From: CAYGWP01 sp964353455
GTDB taxonomy: Bacteria > Planctomycetota > Phycisphaerae > FEN-1346
Assembly (NCBI GenBank): GCA_964353455.1
Contig: CAYGWP010000525.1
Location: 1 to 7,222 of the forward strand
DNA: 7,222 nucleotides
Reading direction: 5' to 3'
Shown: piece by piece, positions 5,262 through 7,222 of the stretch
Numbering within the stretch: position 1 is the first letter of the stretch
Layout: every line of letters begins with the position of its first letter
Translations under genes and position numbers: made by a program
Notes under the pieces: model-generated
The model's database searches: none
Seen by the model: only the letters and a program-made list of their open reading frames with translations
What the model was told of the DNA's origin: nothing

Positions 5262-5303
5262 GAAATCCGCAGTTCACAATGCACAATTCACAATCCACAG
5301 TCC
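5262..5303 (+). repeat. Degenerate heptanucleotide array (6 units)
   Basis: Units GAAATCC, GCAGTTC, ACAATGC, ACAATTC, ACAATCC, ACAGTCC keep a 7-bp period with drifted sequence. It lies downstream of the palindromic element, mirroring the arrays on its other side. Confidence 0.7.
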
Positions 5304-5319
5304 GCCCTTCTGCCTGATC

Positions 5320-5347
5320 TTGTGGCGGCGGGGGAATACGGTAAGAT
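5320..5347 (+). promoter_or_regulatory. Possible weak promoter for the symporter gene
   Basis: TTGTGG (5320-5325) and TAAGAT (5342-5347) are 16 bp apart and lie just past the repeat region, about 30 bases before the proposed start. Matches to the sigma70 consensus are 3/6 and 4/6, so this is only a candidate. Confidence 0.25.
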
Positions 5348-5366
5348 GTCCGGGGCGGTCTCAGGC

Positions 5367-5373
5367 GGAGGAG
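5367..5373 (+). promoter_or_regulatory. Strong Shine-Dalgarno that sets the symporter start at GTG 5380
   Basis: GGAGGAG is a near-perfect ribosome binding site, 6 bases before the GTG at 5380. The next in-frame ATG, 5395, is 21 bases from it, too far for this site. Confidence 0.7.
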
Positions 5374-5379
5374 ACAAGG

Positions 5380-7194
5380 GTGGCGGGCGCAACGATGCTG
5401 GCCGAAACGAAGTTCACGCAACTCGACTGGGCCGTGCTGGTCGCCTACTTTCTCGGGATCACGGCGTTCGGGCTCTGGATCTCGCGGCGGATCCGGACGA
5501 GCGGCGGGTACTTCCTGGGCGAGCGGCGCCTGGGTTGGTGGATCATGGTCGGCCAGGCCTTCGGCACCGGCACGCACGCCGAGAACCCGGTTGCGCAGGC
5601 GGGGGCGGTTTACCAGTCGGGTTTCGCCACGATATGGTATCAATGGAAGAACATGCTTATTACGCCGTTCTACTGGCTCCTCAGCCCGTGGTACAGGAGG
5701 AGCGAGCGGACGACCATCGGCGAGATCATCGAGGACCGGTACGGGCGCGGGCTGGCGGTGCTGTACACGATCTTCGCGATCTCGTTTTTCGTGTTCTCGA
5801 TGGGCGTGATGCTGAAGGGCGCGGCCAAGGTTATCTCGATCGCGACGGGGGGCGAGATGATCTCCCCGAACGGCGTGGTGGTGGCGATGACTGTGGCGTT
5901 CATCTTCTACAGTTTCGTGGGGGGCCTCAGGGCGTCGGCGTACACCGATTTCGTGCAGAGTTTCCTGATCATCGCGCTCTCTTTTCTGCTGATCCCGATG
6001 GGGCTGTCGGAGGCGGGGGGCTTCGAGGGGCTGCACCGGTCGCTGCCGGAATCGTTTTTCGACGTATATAACGAGGCCAGCGGCATAGATGCGTTCACGC
6101 TGGCCATGCTGACGGTGAACGGCCTGGTGGGGATCACCTCTCAGCCGCACATGCTCTCGATGTGCGCGACGGGGCGGACCGAGCGTGCGGGCCGGATCGG
6201 GCAGACCTACGGCTCGTTCGTCAAGCGGTTCTGCACCATCGGCTGGGCATTTACGGGCCTGGTGGTGGCGGCAATACTGGCGCAGCAGGGGGCGCGGCTG
6301 CCGGACAAGGAACTGGCGTTCGGGTACGCCAGCCGCGAACTCCTCGGGCCGGGCCTCACGGGCCTGATGGTGGCGTGCGTCCTGGCGGCTAACATGTCAA
6401 CATGTTCAAATTTCATGGTGAACACGGGGGCGCTCTTCACGCGGAACCTGTACCGCGAGTTCTGGAGGCGCGATGCGACGGACCGGCAACTCCTCTGGAC
6501 GGGCCGGATCTCGGGCCTGGGGCTCACGCTGCTGGGCGTGGTGTTCGCCATGGTGGTCGATCAGGTGCTGGACGGTTTCATGTTCACCGAGACGATAGCG
6601 GCCTTCGTGGGCATCATGTTCCTGGGGGGCATCCTGTGGAAGCGGGCGAACCGCGCGGGGGCGCTTGCGGCCACCGTGGTGGCGTTCGGCGTGTACTACG
6701 CGTGCGATTACCTGCTGACGTGCCGGCCCCTCGACGGCGAGGCCGCCAAGTCGCTGGCCGTCGCGCTGGGATGCTTCATGGATGCGGCGCGCTCCGGGCA
6801 GGCGTGGGATTACCTGGCGACGGGGACGCTTAAGATAGTGTACCCGTGGCAGGCGGGGCCGTTCGGCTGGGCGATGCTGTCTGGGTTCGCGGTGTTCATC
6901 GTCGTGAGCCTGCTTACGCGGCCGGAGGACCCGGAGCAGATCGAGCGGTTCTTCGACAACATGCGGCGTTCGACTGACGAGGAGGGCCTTCCGGAGGGGC
7001 ATCCGAAGCCTCTTGCGGCCGACCGCGGCGAGGACCTCATCCTGCTGGACCTTCCGGGCTGGCTGACGGCCGCGCGGTGGAAGGGTTTCTTCAGGCGATA
7101 CCGGGAGGACCTGGTGGGCTTCGTCCTGGCCTGGGGGGCGGTGGGGGCGCTGGTGCTCATGGCGTGGGCGGTGATGCAGATCGGGAAACCCTGA
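5380..7194 (+). CDS. Sodium:solute symporter (SSS family), substrate unknown
   Basis: This is a 604-residue inner-membrane transporter of the LeuT-fold SSS family, which couples Na+ entry to uptake of sugars, amino acids or organic acids. The first membrane helix is at about residues 15-35 (DWAVLVAYFLGITAFGLWI). The GGLRASAYTDFVQ motif (181-193) and the TM8-type segment AANMSTCSNFMVNTGALF (336-353) are family hallmarks. S340 and T341 in it correspond to the Na+-site Ser/Thr pair known in the proline transporter PutP. I count about a dozen hydrophobic segments, the last near residues 578-600. A cytoplasmic-type charged loop (about 513-575) precedes that last helix. GTG 5380 is chosen for its SD; ATG 5395 is the alternative. 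It stands alone after the repeat region and is unrelated to the R-M operon. The substrate cannot be told from sequence. Confidence 0.9.
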   Translation: MAGATMLAETKFTQLDWAVLVAYFLGITAFGLWISRRIRTSGGYFLGERRLGWWIMVGQAFGTGTHAENPVAQAGAVYQSGFATIWYQWKNMLITPFYWLLSPWYRRSERTTIGEIIEDRYGRGLAVLYTIFAISFFVFSMGVMLKGAAKVISIATGGEMISPNGVVVAMTVAFIFYSFVGGLRASAYTDFVQSFLIIALSFLLIPMGLSEAGGFEGLHRSLPESFFDVYNEASGIDAFTLAMLTVNGLVGITSQPHMLSMCATGRTERAGRIGQTYGSFVKRFCTIGWAFTGLVVAAILAQQGARLPDKELAFGYASRELLGPGLTGLMVACVLAANMSTCSNFMVNTGALFTRNLYREFWRRDATDRQLLWTGRISGLGLTLLGVVFAMVVDQVLDGFMFTETIAAFVGIMFLGGILWKRANRAGALAATVVAFGVYYACDYLLTCRPLDGEAAKSLAVALGCFMDAARSGQAWDYLATGTLKIVYPWQAGPFGWAMLSGFAVFIVVSLLTRPEDPEQIERFFDNMRRSTDEEGLPEGHPKPLAADRGEDLILLDLPGWLTAARWKGFFRRYREDLVGFVLAWGAVGALVLMAWAVMQIGKP

Positions 7195-7200
7195 CGACGC

Positions 7201-7222
7201 ATGTTTAGCCGCGACTCGAAGA
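7201..7222 (+). CDS. Possible start of a downstream gene (cut by window end)
   Basis: An ATG six bases after the symporter stop is followed by seven sense codons (MFSRDSK) to the window edge. There is no strong ribosome binding site, only a short GGGA within the end of the symporter. Too little is present to recognise anything. Confidence 0.2.

Larger units (their letters stand above)
4856..5379. other. 524-bp non-coding region packed with repeats
   Basis: No credible gene lies between hsdM and the symporter. The symporter frame happens to stay open back to 4864, but that extension only translates the repeats (for example LRQGYGGQVRLR) and has no transporter character. In order the region holds heptanucleotide units, octanucleotide units, more heptanucleotides, an 18-bp tandem duplication, a large palindromic element, a last heptanucleotide array and a weak promoter. 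No clear rho-independent terminator with a T-run is seen. Confidence 0.8.

Noticed and set aside
4864..5379. N-terminal extension of the symporter back to ATG 4864
   Set aside because: The extension merely translates repeats and the palindromic element, whereas a strong SD marks GTG 5380 and the first membrane helix follows directly.
5224..6150. Long minus-strand open frame opposite the symporter
   Set aside because: The product is very rich in Arg, His and Pro, typical of antisense to GC-rich membrane-protein genes, and it starts inside repeats.
6391..6407. Short palindrome-like string AACATGTCAACATGTT
   Set aside because: It encodes the conserved N-M-S-T-C-S segment of the symporter and is most likely a codon coincidence.

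Overview
The window is GC-rich bacterial DNA. It holds the 3' part of a chromosomal type I restriction-modification operon, then about 520 bp of repeat-packed non-coding DNA, then a complete sodium:solute symporter gene. All genes are on the + strand. The mix of a four-helix-bundle protein inside an R-M operon, degenerate heptanucleotide repeats, palindromic intergenic elements and a long SSS transporter fits Planctomycetota or a related PVC-type lineage. That assignment is an inference from style; no rRNA or other marker gene is present.

Layout: (1) 2-1174, C-terminal part of HsdR, cut by the window edge. (2) 1219-1539 and 1520-1906, a MntA-type nucleotidyltransferase and a HEPN protein, forming a HEPN/MNT toxin-antitoxin-like pair. 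(3) 1903-2064, a broken hsdS: 36 codons of an HsdS N-terminus fused in frame to a second copy of the last 17 codons of hsdR. (4) 2061-2573, a four-helix-bundle (S23/bAvd-like) protein. (5) 2530-3297, a half-size hsdS with one target-recognition domain, preceded by 18 exact-length heptanucleotide units. (6) 3299-4855, hsdM. (7) 4856-5379, no gene, but several repeat arrays and a 140-146 bp multi-stem palindromic element. (8) 5380-7194, an SSS-family symporter. The last 28 bases contain only a possible downstream start codon.

The R-M genes are tightly packed. Four junctions are ATGA stop/start overlaps (1171, 1903, 2061, 2570), so translation is probably coupled. A 54-bp direct repeat of the hsdR 3' end (1121-1174 and 2011-2064, 53/54 identical) brackets the toxin-antitoxin pair and the hsdS fragment. 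The operon therefore looks like a chimera of two versions: hsdR-mntA-hepT-hsdS and hsdR-4HB-hsdS-hsdM.

The most interesting signal is at the start of the intact hsdS. The (SMAATCT)18-like array has a 7-bp period, so any reading frame through it yields the same seven-residue coiled-coil pattern (Ile/Leu at a and d). The ATG with a good Shine-Dalgarno and the operon's usual ATGA overlap (2570) is out of frame with the HsdS body at the present 18 units. It would be in frame at 19 or 16 units. This could be a copy-number-dependent switch of the specificity subunit, or a decayed start rescued by the upstream ATG at 2530.
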